64,000 nt of DNA from Legionella genomosp. 1. GTDB taxonomy: Bacteria > Pseudomonadota > Gammaproteobacteria > Legionellales > Legionellaceae. Positions 35,119 through 43,985 of this stretch are shown one piece after another. How positions within the stretch are numbered: position 1 is the first letter of the stretch; the number at the start of each line of letters is the position of its first letter. The stretch is from NCBI GenBank assembly GCA_945878975.1, contig CAMCUM010000001.1, positions 51,547-115,546 of the forward strand, written 5' to 3'. The notes under the pieces were generated by a model. The model did not search any database and was not told the DNA's origin. It saw only the letters and a list, made by a program, of their open reading frames with translations. The position numbers and the translations under genes are program-made.

Positions 35119-36396
35119 TTGGATTTTTTGTCAACAATAAAAACATACGCAATTAGTCTGATGACCTCTGCTCTTATGCTGCCGATTTCTGGGTTTGCTG
35201 AAGGAGTGGTACCAGAGCCCCAAAGCCTTTTGGTAGTGGATGGCTATTATGCGGCTTATCCCAAAACCAGTCCTGGCGTAGACGCAGCCGAAGATGCGTT
35301 GATTCAACGTGGCGAGTATTTATCAAAAGCGGGTGATTGCATCGCTTGCCATACGAATGTCGAAGGGCATGTGCCTGCTTATTCTGGTCGATTACCGATT
35401 GCTACACCTTTTGGCACATTTTATAGTCCTAATATTACACCTGATAATGAAACCGGCATTGGTTTATGGACAGAGGCTGATTTTGTTCGTGCTTTAAAAG
35501 AAGGGCATGGTCCGAATGGGAAAAATTATTTTCCAGTGTTCCCTTTTGTACCTTTTGCTAATATCAGTGACGAAGATGACCGTGCTTTATATACTTATTT
35601 TAGACACATTCCGGCTGTTCATCTGGAAAATCGTTCTTTGCCATTCCCTTTTAGTTTGCCAGGTGCCCGCTTTACTTTATGGGGCTGGAATTTGTTGTTT
35701 TATTATCCCAATACGACGTTTACACCGGATCCTGCGCAAAGTTCAGAATGGAATCGGGGTAAATATTTGGTCGATGGTCTGGGACATTGCAGCATGTGTC
35801 ATACGCCGCTCAATCCTTTGGGCTCGCCCATGAGTCGCTATTATCTAAGTGGTGGCTTTATCGATGGTTATTGGGCGCCTAGCATCAATAAAGCAGGTTT
35901 AGAAGGGATTGGTATCGAAGAAATCGCGGACGTTTTTGCCAAAAATCAGTTGCTGAATCAAGCTGGACCAGCTGCTGGACCGATGTCTGAAGTGAATCAT
36001 GACAGTCTGCGCTACTTGACGCGCGACGATCAATTGGCGATCGCGACCTATCTGAAAACGGTTGAGAGTGAAGACAAGTATGCATTGCCGCCCTCTAACG
36101 AGGCTCCGAATCTGCGGCGTGGGAAACAAGTGTATACCCAAGTTTGTAGTATTTGCCATCAGCGTGGTGAGATGAGTGCCCCGATAATCGGGATTGCCGC
36201 AAACTGGTATCAACGAGCTCAGCAATCAGGCATGGATGGCTTGTATCAACATGCTATTAAGGGGTATAACAGCATGCCAATCAAGGGCGCCTGTGTCAGC
36301 TGTTCAGATAATGATATTAAAGCTGCCGTCGATTATATTCTCGAGAGCTCTTTAACACATGCACAACGTATCAACTTAGGGCGGGGACAAAAATAA
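35119..36396 (+). CDS. Triheme c-type cytochrome
   Basis: 425 residues from TTG 35119 with AAGGA just upstream. A signal peptide (IKTYAISLMTSALMLPISGF) is followed by three cytochrome c domains with haem sites CIACH (about 75), CSMCH (about 235) and CSICH (about 345). The domain order matches cytochrome subunits of membrane alcohol and gluconate dehydrogenases, yet no dehydrogenase is adjacent. It is one base-overlapping with coxB, so it probably delivers electrons to this oxidase. The last domain ends with an unusual C-V-S-C pair (KGACVSCSDN). Confidence 0.88.
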   Translation: MDFLSTIKTYAISLMTSALMLPISGFAEGVVPEPQSLLVVDGYYAAYPKTSPGVDAAEDALIQRGEYLSKAGDCIACHTNVEGHVPAYSGRLPIATPFGTFYSPNITPDNETGIGLWTEADFVRALKEGHGPNGKNYFPVFPFVPFANISDEDDRALYTYFRHIPAVHLENRSLPFPFSLPGARFTLWGWNLLFYYPNTTFTPDPAQSSEWNRGKYLVDGLGHCSMCHTPLNPLGSPMSRYYLSGGFIDGYWAPSINKAGLEGIGIEEIADVFAKNQLLNQAGPAAGPMSEVNHDSLRYLTRDDQLAIATYLKTVESEDKYALPPSNEAPNLRRGKQVYTQVCSICHQRGEMSAPIIGIAANWYQRAQQSGMDGLYQHAIKGYNSMPIKGACVSCSDNDIKAAVDYILESSLTHAQRINLGRGQK

Positions 36397-37592
36397 TGCG
36401 CAATCGACTGACCATACTGCAATTATTGGGGTTCATTGCGATGCTGTGTGCAGCACCTTTGGCCATCGCTACAGATACTTGGCAAATGAATATGTATCAT
36501 GGGGTCACGCCTATTTCACACGATATTTATTATTTGCACATGATCGCAATATACGTGTGCGCTGGGATTGGTGTTGTTGTTTTCGGTGTGATGATTTATG
36601 CGTTGATTTATCATCGAAAATCGCGAGGGCATCAGGCAGCGGCATTTCATCACAATTTGAAATTAGAAATTTTTTGGACAGTGATTCCCTTTCTTATTTT
36701 GGTGGCTTTAGCCGTTCCTGCCACCAAGGTTCTGATTCGTATGGATGATGTGAATCATTCTGATTTGACGATTAAAGTGGTTGGTTATCAGTGGAAATGG
36801 CAATATCAGTATATGGAAGACGACATTCATTTTTATAGTAGTTTGTCGACCCCCTATGATGCTATCCATAATCGCGAACCTAAATCGGAGTGGTATCTGC
36901 TTGAAGTCGACCATCCTTTGGTGGTGCCTATTCACAAAAAAATTCGCTTTTTGGTGACCTCAAATGATGTGATTCATTCTTGGTGGGTGCCGGAATTAGG
37001 CGTAAAACGTGATGCGATCCCTGGGTTTATGCATGAAGCATGGGCCAGAATAGACAAGCCCGGAACGTATCGTGGGCAATGTACGGAATTATGTGGTCTC
37101 TACCATGGCTTTATGCCAATTGTGGTGAAAGCTGTCACGCAAGAAGATTTTGATAGATGGGTAAAAGATCAAAAAGAAGCACAAGCGCAGTTCACACAAC
37201 AGCAAGCGGAAGATCAGCCGAATATGTCACGCGAAGAATTGATGACACTAGGCAAGCACAAATATCAGCAAATTTGCACAGCCTGTCATTTGTCGACTGG
37301 TTTGGGTATGCCACCAGTTTATCCCGCATTGAAAGGAAGCTCTGTGGTCGTGGGGCATCCTATTTCACGCCAAATTGAGCTGATTCTAAATGGCGTTCCC
37401 GGTTCAGCGATGCAGGCCTACGGTGATCAGCTGTCTAATGCAGAGATTGCTGCGGTAACGACGTATACACGGAACACTTGGAAAAATAATACCAATGATT
37501 TGGTGCAACCCAACGATGTTCGTAAAGTTCGCAATGACCAGAAGGTCCAACCCAATATTGTTAAAAAAGCGCGAGCTGGAGGTTTTCAATGA
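36396..37592 (+). CDS. coxB: Cytochrome c oxidase subunit II with fused cytochrome c domain
   Basis: 398 residues. A signal-like N-terminus and two membrane helices are followed by the CuA domain: WSxE-type entry VGYQWKWQYQYMED, HSWWVPELGVKRDAIPG and CTELCGLYHGFMPIVV, with both Cys, His and Met ligands. A C-terminal haem domain follows with CTACH and Met near GVPGSAMQAYGD. The fusion defines caa3-type oxidase. ATG overlaps the preceding stop by one base. Confidence 0.95.
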   Translation: MRNRLTILQLLGFIAMLCAAPLAIATDTWQMNMYHGVTPISHDIYYLHMIAIYVCAGIGVVVFGVMIYALIYHRKSRGHQAAAFHHNLKLEIFWTVIPFLILVALAVPATKVLIRMDDVNHSDLTIKVVGYQWKWQYQYMEDDIHFYSSLSTPYDAIHNREPKSEWYLLEVDHPLVVPIHKKIRFLVTSNDVIHSWWVPELGVKRDAIPGFMHEAWARIDKPGTYRGQCTELCGLYHGFMPIVVKAVTQEDFDRWVKDQKEAQAQFTQQQAEDQPNMSREELMTLGKHKYQQICTACHLSTGLGMPPVYPALKGSSVVVGHPISRQIELILNGVPGSAMQAYGDQLSNAEIAAVTTYTRNTWKNNTNDLVQPNDVRKVRNDQKVQPNIVKKARAGGFQ

Positions 37593-39208
37593 AAGATGCA
37601 GTGATAGCGGCACATAGCCATGAGCATGATCACGACCATGGCCCGCACCAAGGCAAAGGTTTCTTTGGGTTTATCAAGCGATGGCTGTTTACGACCAATC
37701 ATAAAGATATTGGTACGCTGTATTTGTGGCTAGCCATGATCAGCTTTTTTGTAGCGGGTTCTATGGCGTTATTGATTCGCTTAGAATTATTTCAACCTGG
37801 CCATCGGTTTATTGACCCTAATTTTTTTAATCAAATGACCACTTTGCATGGTTTGATCATGCTCTTCGGGGTTGTGATGCCTGCTTTTACGGGATTTGCT
37901 AATTGGCAAATTCCGATGATGATTGGCGCGCCTGATATGGCATTGCCACGTTTAAATAACTGGAGCTTTTGGTTGTTGCCATTTGCGTTTGTTTTACTGG
38001 GTTCGACTTTGTTTCAACAAGGGGGAGGCCCCAATTTCGGGTGGACATTCTATGCACCCTTGTCCACAAAATTCGCACCGCCTAGCACAGATTTTATGAT
38101 TTTTTCTATTCATATGATGGGGCTGTCCTCCATTATGGGGTCGATCAATATTATTTCAACGATTTTAAATATGCGTGCGCCTGGTATGACCATGTTAAAA
38201 CTACCGTTGTTCGCTTGGTCTTGGTTGATCACGGCCTTTTTGTTGATTGCTATCATGCCAGTTCTGGCCGGTGCAGTGACTATGATGTTGGCGGATCGGC
38301 ATTTTGGTACCAGTTTTTTTGAGGCAGCTGGGGGAGGGGATCCAGTCTTATTTCAGCATATTTTTTGGTTTTTTGGTCACCCTGAAGTGTATGTTTTGGT
38401 CTTACCAGCATTTGGTGTCATTTCAGAAGTGATCCCTACGTTTAGTCGTAAACGTCTCTTTGGTTATGAATCGATGGTGTACGCGCTATCGGGTATTGCG
38501 CTGGTGTCTTTTGTAGTGTGGGCGCACCATATGTTTACCACTGGTATACCCTTGGCCGCAGAATTGTTTTTTATGTATACCACGATGTTGGTGGCGGTTC
38601 CTACGGGCATCAAAGTATTTAACTGGACGGCAACGATGTATAAAGGCTCGCTGAGTTTTGAAACACCGATGTTGTTTGCGTTGGGTTTTTTGTTTCTATT
38701 CACGATAGGCGGTTTTACCGGGATCATGCTGTCATTGGTGCCTGCTGATTTCCAATATCAAGATACCTATTTTGTGGTGGGTCACTTTCACTACGTATTG
38801 GTCCCAGGTGTGATATTTGCTTTGTTTTCGGCCACTTATTATTGGCTTCCAAAATGGACTGGGCATATGTATAGCGAAACCATGGGCAAATGGCATTTTT
38901 GGTTGTCCGTGATTTCCGTTAATATTACGTTTTTTCCTATGCACTTTTTAGGGTTAGCTGGAATGCCTCGGCGTATTCCTGATTATGCCTTGCAATTCAC
39001 GAATTTTAATATGGTCGTGACGGTGGGTGCTTTTATTTTTGGTTTGTCACAATTGTTGTTTTTGATCAATGTGGTGCGGACTATCAGAGATAAATCACGG
39101 GCTACTGAGGTGGATAATCGTGTGTGGGAAGGTTCGCATGGTCTAGAGTGGACCTTGTCGTCCCCACCGCCTTATCATAGCTTTACTGTCCCACCTACAG
39201 TCACTTGA
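37589..39208 (+). CDS. coxA: Cytochrome c oxidase subunit I
   Basis: 539 residues, 12 membrane helices. The catalytic subunit holds haem a and the haem a3-CuB centre. HGLIMLFGVVMPAF contains a haem a ligand. FWFFGHPEVYVLVLPAFG has the cross-linked His-Tyr pair. WAHHMFTTG holds two CuB His. VGHFHYVLVPGVIF holds both axial haem His. The His-rich N-terminal start (HSHEHDHDHGPH) is unusual and may bind metal. It overlaps coxB and ctaG by four bases each. Confidence 0.97.
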   Translation: MKDAVIAAHSHEHDHDHGPHQGKGFFGFIKRWLFTTNHKDIGTLYLWLAMISFFVAGSMALLIRLELFQPGHRFIDPNFFNQMTTLHGLIMLFGVVMPAFTGFANWQIPMMIGAPDMALPRLNNWSFWLLPFAFVLLGSTLFQQGGGPNFGWTFYAPLSTKFAPPSTDFMIFSIHMMGLSSIMGSINIISTILNMRAPGMTMLKLPLFAWSWLITAFLLIAIMPVLAGAVTMMLADRHFGTSFFEAAGGGDPVLFQHIFWFFGHPEVYVLVLPAFGVISEVIPTFSRKRLFGYESMVYALSGIALVSFVVWAHHMFTTGIPLAAELFFMYTTMLVAVPTGIKVFNWTATMYKGSLSFETPMLFALGFLFLFTIGGFTGIMLSLVPADFQYQDTYFVVGHFHYVLVPGVIFALFSATYYWLPKWTGHMYSETMGKWHFWLSVISVNITFFPMHFLGLAGMPRRIPDYALQFTNFNMVVTVGAFIFGLSQLLFLINVVRTIRDKSRATEVDNRVWEGSHGLEWTLSSPPPYHSFTVPPTVT

Positions 39209-39759
39209 GCCCGCCAATGTCGCGCCCACGCAATCATACCAAATTAGTTGGAATATTGATTATTGCTGGTCTCTTGATGTTTGGGTTTGGTTTTGCGCTG
39301 GTGCCGATCTATAACAGCATGTGCAAGGCTCTCAGTATCAATGGCAAAGTGGTTTTGGACACGACGGCTTACGATGCTAAAACAGCTAATATTGTGGAAG
39401 ATCGTGAAATTGTCGTGCAATTTGTCGCGACGAACACGGGTGGGGTGCCCTGGGCGTTTTACCCTAAAACGCGTGAGATCCGCATTCATCCTGGAGAAGT
39501 GGCTCATTTGGCTTTTTATGCTGAGAATAAAACCAACCGAAGGATGACGGTGCAAGCGATACCTTCTGTGACGCCGGGGATTGCCGCAAAATATATAAAA
39601 AAGACGGAGTGTTTTTGCTTCACACAGCAAACATTGAATGGGCATGAAGCAATGGATATGCCATTGTTATTTCATTTGGATCCTGATTTACCGAAATCGA
39701 TTAAAACCATTACGTTGGCATATGCGTTGTTCGATGTAACAGACCGAGCCAAGACTTAG
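39205..39759 (+). CDS. ctaG: Cytochrome c oxidase assembly protein CtaG/Cox11
   Basis: 184 residues. One N-terminal membrane helix (LVGILIIAGLLMFGFGFALV) and PIYNSMCKALSINGK are followed by a soluble copper-binding domain with TECFCFTQQTL, the C-F-C-F copper site. It inserts copper into the CuB centre of CoxA. Family endings such as LPKSIKTITLAYALFD are present. Start ATG overlaps the coxA stop. Confidence 0.95.
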   Translation: MSPPMSRPRNHTKLVGILIIAGLLMFGFGFALVPIYNSMCKALSINGKVVLDTTAYDAKTANIVEDREIVVQFVATNTGGVPWAFYPKTREIRIHPGEVAHLAFYAENKTNRRMTVQAIPSVTPGIAAKYIKKTECFCFTQQTLNGHEAMDMPLLFHLDPDLPKSIKTITLAYALFDVTDRAKT

Positions 39760-39769
39760 GAGAGAAAAC

Positions 39770-40639
39770 ATGAGTGCACATGGTGGATATTATATTCCGC
39801 AACCCAGTCATTGGCCGTTGGTGGGCTCAATCGCTCTGACGACCCTTTTAGTGGGTGCTGCCACTTGGTTGCATCATGAGTGGTATGGTCCTTACGTGTT
39901 TACTCTAGGATTTTTTATTTTAATTGCGATGCTTTTAGGTTGGTTTGGCCAAGTCGTCTACGAAAATCAAAAAGGTCATTATAATCAGCAAGTTGATAAA
40001 TCGTTTCGCTGGGGTATGTGCTGGTTTATTTTTTCAGAAATATGCTTTTTTGGTGGGTTTTTTGGTGCGTTGTTTGTGTCACGCTATATCACCATTCCAG
40101 AGATGAGTGGCGAGATTTTTCCGATCACGCATTTGACGCTATGGCCAAATTTTAAAGCAGCCTGGCCGTTGCTGACCAACCCTGGTAATAGTGAATTTGT
40201 TGGGGCACAGGAAGGTATGGGTGCATGGGGATTGGCGGCTATCAATACGGCGATCTTGCTCACTTCTGGTGTCACGATTACTTGGGCACATTGGGCGTTG
40301 AAACTCCAGAAGCGTTGGCAATTAAACATTGGTTTGGCTTGTACCATTGCGCTTGGTTTATTCTTTTTAGGATTACAAGTCCATGAATACATGGATGCGT
40401 ATTCTAAAATGAATTTAACCCTTGCATCCGGTATTTATGGAACCACTTTTTTCATGTTGACCGGGTTTCACGGATTACATGTGACCATCGGAACCATTAT
40501 GTTGATAGTGATTTTATGTCGTTGCTTGGCGGGGCATTTTACCCCGGAACGCCATTTTGCGTTTGAAGCAGTCGCATGGTATTGGCATTTTGTGGATGTG
40601 GTTTGGTTATTCTTATTTATTTTTGTGTATTGGTTGTAG
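39770..40639 (+). CDS. coxC: Cytochrome c oxidase subunit III
   Basis: 289 residues, seven membrane helices. Opening HGGYYIPQPSHWPLVGS and the segment WFIFSEICFFGGFFGALF (conserved Glu) are typical. GFHGLHVTIG and AFEAVAWYWHFVDVVWLFLF at the end are the family signature. AGGAGA precedes ATG. It is the last gene of the oxidase cluster; no heme-A synthase genes follow. Confidence 0.96.
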   Translation: MSAHGGYYIPQPSHWPLVGSIALTTLLVGAATWLHHEWYGPYVFTLGFFILIAMLLGWFGQVVYENQKGHYNQQVDKSFRWGMCWFIFSEICFFGGFFGALFVSRYITIPEMSGEIFPITHLTLWPNFKAAWPLLTNPGNSEFVGAQEGMGAWGLAAINTAILLTSGVTITWAHWALKLQKRWQLNIGLACTIALGLFFLGLQVHEYMDAYSKMNLTLASGIYGTTFFMLTGFHGLHVTIGTIMLIVILCRCLAGHFTPERHFAFEAVAWYWHFVDVVWLFLFIFVYWL

Positions 40640-40660
40640 GTTGGATTTCGGATCATAGAC

Positions 40661-40772
40661 GGTAATTCCCGTCTTTGCTAGTCGTAGGCCAAGCAATTCA
40701 GACTACCTTGTTCGGCATCGCATAAGGCCGCTGGCTTGCTTCGGAGCTGCGTTCTTCGCAAAGACGGAAATG
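40661..40772. repeat. Intergenic repeat (GTCTTTGC..AGGCCGCTGG family), copy 1
   Basis: AGACGGTAATTCCCGTCTTTGC opens it and GCAAAGACGGAAA closes it in inverse orientation. The centre contains AAGGCCGCTGGCTTGCTTC, also found in the copy at 48570-48673. Between coxC and the TSUP gene; no coding sequence. Confidence 0.6.
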
Positions 40773-40866
40773 GATCAGTAAGGCCACTCCCCCACATATT
40801 CTGGACATATTTTATAAAACATGATACAATATTGTTCTTTTTAAATCAAAAACTAAGGGTTAAGCC

Positions 40867-41763
40867 ATGGTAATGATGGTCATTATTTTCGGTATTTTAC
40901 TGCTGACGGTATCAGTGAGTGGCTATATGGTGTATCAATTACGCCAACAACCGCCCGTGTTTCTTTCACGTAGAGATAAGCTTCGCCTCTTTGGATCTGG
41001 GATTTTGGCGTTTATTTCCGATACCCTAGGTATGGGTAGTTTTGCCGTCAATATTGCTTTGGCTAAAATATTAGGCACCTTTTCGGATGAAGAGCTCCCA
41101 GCTATGAATAATGGCGCACAATTGATCCCTGGTGCGATCGAATCTCTGTTTTTTATGCAATTTGTAGCGGTTGATCTGACCACTTTGGCGGTCTTGGTAT
41201 TAGGGACTTGTATCGGGGGTTTATTAGGGGGCGGTATCGTTGCGCGCATGAGCAAACAAACCGTACGCTTGGCGATGATGGTTTGTTTCACCTTTATTAT
41301 TTGTTTATTAGCTAGCAATGAGCTGGGTTTATTACCGGTCGGTGGTACTGCGACGGCTTTGGTTTCCTGGAAATTATGCGTAGGCTTTTTTGGACTCATG
41401 CTCTGTGGCGCGCTGACGTCGGTAGGGATTGGTTTGTTTGCGATGGTACAAGCGGTTTTATTCGTGCTGGGTGTTTCTCCTTTGGTTGCTTTTCCCATTA
41501 TGATGACCGCTGGCGCGATGCAACAACCCTTGACCACATTTATGTTTTTACGGCATGCAACGCAGATGCCCATCAAGCGTATTTTATGGGTAAGCATGGG
41601 CGGATGCCTGGGTGTTGCGCTGATTCTTCCCGTGTTTCAGTATTTGACGATTTCTTGGTTACATGTCTTATTGATTGTGATCTTATGTTTTAATCTCGTT
41701 GCTATTTCACGCACCTACGTGCAAACTCGCCTGCAACGCCTACCTACCATTGCAGAAGCCTAA
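40867..41763 (+). CDS. TSUP-family membrane permease (TauE/SafE, DUF81)
   Basis: 298 residues, about eight membrane helices. ISDTLGMGSFAVNIALAKIL and the repeated half LTSVGIGLFAMVQAVLFVLG match the two-fold TSUP architecture. Typical roles are export or uptake of sulfite, taurine-derived sulfur or organic acids. Substrate unknown. Its stop overlaps the rlmKL ATG. Confidence 0.8.
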   Translation: MVMMVIIFGILLLTVSVSGYMVYQLRQQPPVFLSRRDKLRLFGSGILAFISDTLGMGSFAVNIALAKILGTFSDEELPAMNNGAQLIPGAIESLFFMQFVAVDLTTLAVLVLGTCIGGLLGGGIVARMSKQTVRLAMMVCFTFIICLLASNELGLLPVGGTATALVSWKLCVGFFGLMLCGALTSVGIGLFAMVQAVLFVLGVSPLVAFPIMMTAGAMQQPLTTFMFLRHATQMPIKRILWVSMGGCLGVALILPVFQYLTISWLHVLLIVILCFNLVAISRTYVQTRLQRLPTIAEA

Positions 41764-43874
41764 TGCGTCATGCCATTTTAGTCACTTGTCCTAAGGGCTT
41801 AGAATATTTATTGGCCGAGGAGCTCGCGCCCTGGGATGTGACGCAGGTGAAACTGAGTCCCCAAGGGATGACAGGGCTGGCTACTCTGGAAGCCATTTAT
41901 CAAATCAGCCTATGGTCTAGGATTGCAAATCGCGTCTTATTGCATTTATTTACTTGTGAAGCGCCCGATCCGAAAGACTTGCTGGCCGCGAGTCGCCAAT
42001 TTGCATGGCAGACGGTGTTTGACCCACAATCCAGCATGGCGATTCATTTTCAAGGTCATTCTGAAACCATCCGCAATGCTATGTTTGGGGCACAAGTCAT
42101 CAAAGATGGTTTGGTTGATTATTGTCGGGATCATGGTTTTGAGCGCCCTACTATCGATCGTGAGTCTGCAGATATTCGTTTGCGCGCTTATTTGAAGCAA
42201 GATAGCGTTTCCGTGTATTTAGATTTGGTGGGATATAGCTTACATCAACGTGGTTACCGGTTGGCGGCAGGAGAAGCGCCGTTGAAAGAAACCGTTGCTG
42301 CAGCGATGTTGATGCGGGCTAAGTGGGCCTCGCGTGGTGCGGATGATGGTTTTCTAGATCCCTGTTGCGGATCGGGCACCTTGGTCATTGAAGCTGCCAT
42401 GATCGCGGCGCGTATGGCACCAGGCTTATTAAGACAGGATCAAGCCTTTGCTGCTTGGTCTGGACATGATGCCACTTTATGGGAAGCATGCCGCGAGCAG
42501 GCCGCACAACAACAGATTCAGCCTACCATCCGTTTACGCGGTTCGGATTCAGATCCACGTGTGGTTGCCAAAGCGGAAGAAAATGCATGGCGCGCGGGTG
42601 TCGCGGCATTCACCGACTGGTCTGTGCAGGCCATCGATCCAAATGTTATCCACGCAGATCATCCGCAGGGTTTGGTGCTGTGCAATCCCCCCTACGGAGA
42701 ACGGATTGGCGATGAAGACTCTTTATTGCCGCTTTACGAAACATTAGGCACTCTTTTACATCGTGGCTTCGCCAATTGGCAAGTTGGGATATTGACGAGT
42801 AGTCCACGCTTGGCCAAGGCGACGGGTTTGCGATCTCATAAGCAATATCGATTTTATAATGGCCCCATAGCTTGCTATTTATATTGCATCGATTTGCATC
42901 CGCATAATCGTTTACAAAGCGACGCGCCACCCAAACCTTTGTCGGAAAGCGCACAGATGTTTGCGAATCGGTTACTGAAGAATTATAAACATCTACGTTC
43001 CTGGGCACAGCGCACAAATGTGACTTGTTATCGTGTTTATGATGCGGATCTCCCCGAATATGCCTATGCTATCGATCTCTATCAAGATCATGCTGTATTA
43101 CAAGAATATGCGCCCCCTGCCACGGTTGATGAAGCGAAGGCGGAGCAACGCCGTCAAGATGTGTTACGCGCGGTACCAGAGGTCTTACAGCTGCCAGCAA
43201 CGCAGATTGTTGTCAAACAAAGAGTCCGTCAACGAGGGACGCAACAATATGAAAAATTGGCTGAGCAACGTCAATGGATGACGGTGACAGAAGGGCAAGC
43301 AAAATTGCGGGTGAATCTTCATGATTATTTAGATACGGGCTTGTTTTTGGATCACCGTTTACTTCGTTTACGGTTTGCTAAGCTCCAGCCTGGCACACGA
43401 TTTCTGAACTGCTTTTGTTATACCGCTTCGGCCAGTGTTCATGCCGCATTGGCGGGTGCTTTGACCACGAATGTGGATTTGTCGCAAACGTATTTGACGT
43501 GGGCGGAAGAAAATTTTCGTTTAAATGGCTTGCCTGTCAGTAAGCATCAATTTGTGCATTATGATTGTTTAGAATGGTTACAAGTGACGAAAGATCGTTT
43601 TGACGTGATTTTTTTAGACCCTCCCAGTTTTTCAAATTCAAAACGTATGCAACAAACTCTGGATGTTGAGCGTGACCACGAGCAGCTGATTCGTGCGTGC
43701 ATGTTATTGTTAACAGAAAAAGGGACCTTATATTTTTCAACGAATCTACGTCGTTTTGCTTTAAGCCCAAGCATTTCAGAAGATTTCACGGTCCAAGATA
43801 TGACAGCAGAAACCATCGATATCGACTTCAAGCGCAACCCAAAAATCCATCAGTGTTATATGCTCAAAAAGTAG
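41763..43874 (+). CDS. rlmL: 23S rRNA G2445/G2069 methyltransferase RlmKL
   Basis: 703 residues, matching the fused enzyme. THUMP domain about 40-155, then the RlmL methyltransferase domain with FLDPCCGSGTLVIEAAMIA, GSDSDPRVVAKA and CNPPYGERIG. The RlmK domain follows, with DHRLLRLRFAKLQPGTRFLN and LDPPSFSNSKRM. It N2-methylates G2445 and N7-methylates G2069. One base overlap with the TSUP gene. Confidence 0.96.
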   Translation: MRHAILVTCPKGLEYLLAEELAPWDVTQVKLSPQGMTGLATLEAIYQISLWSRIANRVLLHLFTCEAPDPKDLLAASRQFAWQTVFDPQSSMAIHFQGHSETIRNAMFGAQVIKDGLVDYCRDHGFERPTIDRESADIRLRAYLKQDSVSVYLDLVGYSLHQRGYRLAAGEAPLKETVAAAMLMRAKWASRGADDGFLDPCCGSGTLVIEAAMIAARMAPGLLRQDQAFAAWSGHDATLWEACREQAAQQQIQPTIRLRGSDSDPRVVAKAEENAWRAGVAAFTDWSVQAIDPNVIHADHPQGLVLCNPPYGERIGDEDSLLPLYETLGTLLHRGFANWQVGILTSSPRLAKATGLRSHKQYRFYNGPIACYLYCIDLHPHNRLQSDAPPKPLSESAQMFANRLLKNYKHLRSWAQRTNVTCYRVYDADLPEYAYAIDLYQDHAVLQEYAPPATVDEAKAEQRRQDVLRAVPEVLQLPATQIVVKQRVRQRGTQQYEKLAEQRQWMTVTEGQAKLRVNLHDYLDTGLFLDHRLLRLRFAKLQPGTRFLNCFCYTASASVHAALAGALTTNVDLSQTYLTWAEENFRLNGLPVSKHQFVHYDCLEWLQVTKDRFDVIFLDPPSFSNSKRMQQTLDVERDHEQLIRACMLLLTEKGTLYFSTNLRRFALSPSISEDFTVQDMTAETIDIDFKRNPKIHQCYMLKK

Positions 43875-43967
43875 GTTGGGCCTTTTGGCCCAACAAACGC
43901 GCGAAGCGCTGCATTATGAAGGTATGGTGCTGCTGCGCAGTTTGTTGGGCCCAAGGGCCCAACCTAC
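43871..43967. repeat. GTAGGTTGGGCC hairpin repeat, full copy left of the TPR/GTPase pair
   Basis: It starts at the rlmKL stop codon. GTAGGTTGGGCC is repeated inverted at the end (GGCCCAACCTAC), giving a 97 bp element with inner hairpins. Copies: 47743-47821 in the same orientation, and a half at 7646-7671. Confidence 0.8.
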
Positions 43968-43985
43968 ATTGAACGCTCAAGTCTT

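Noticed and set aside
39244..39645. 133-residue minus-strand frame
   Set aside because: Shadow of ctaG on the other strand; composition rich in His/Arg from complement of conserved codons.
40935..41597. 220-residue minus-strand frame
   Set aside because: Shadow of the TSUP permease gene; low-complexity Pro/Lys/Thr composition and no start context.
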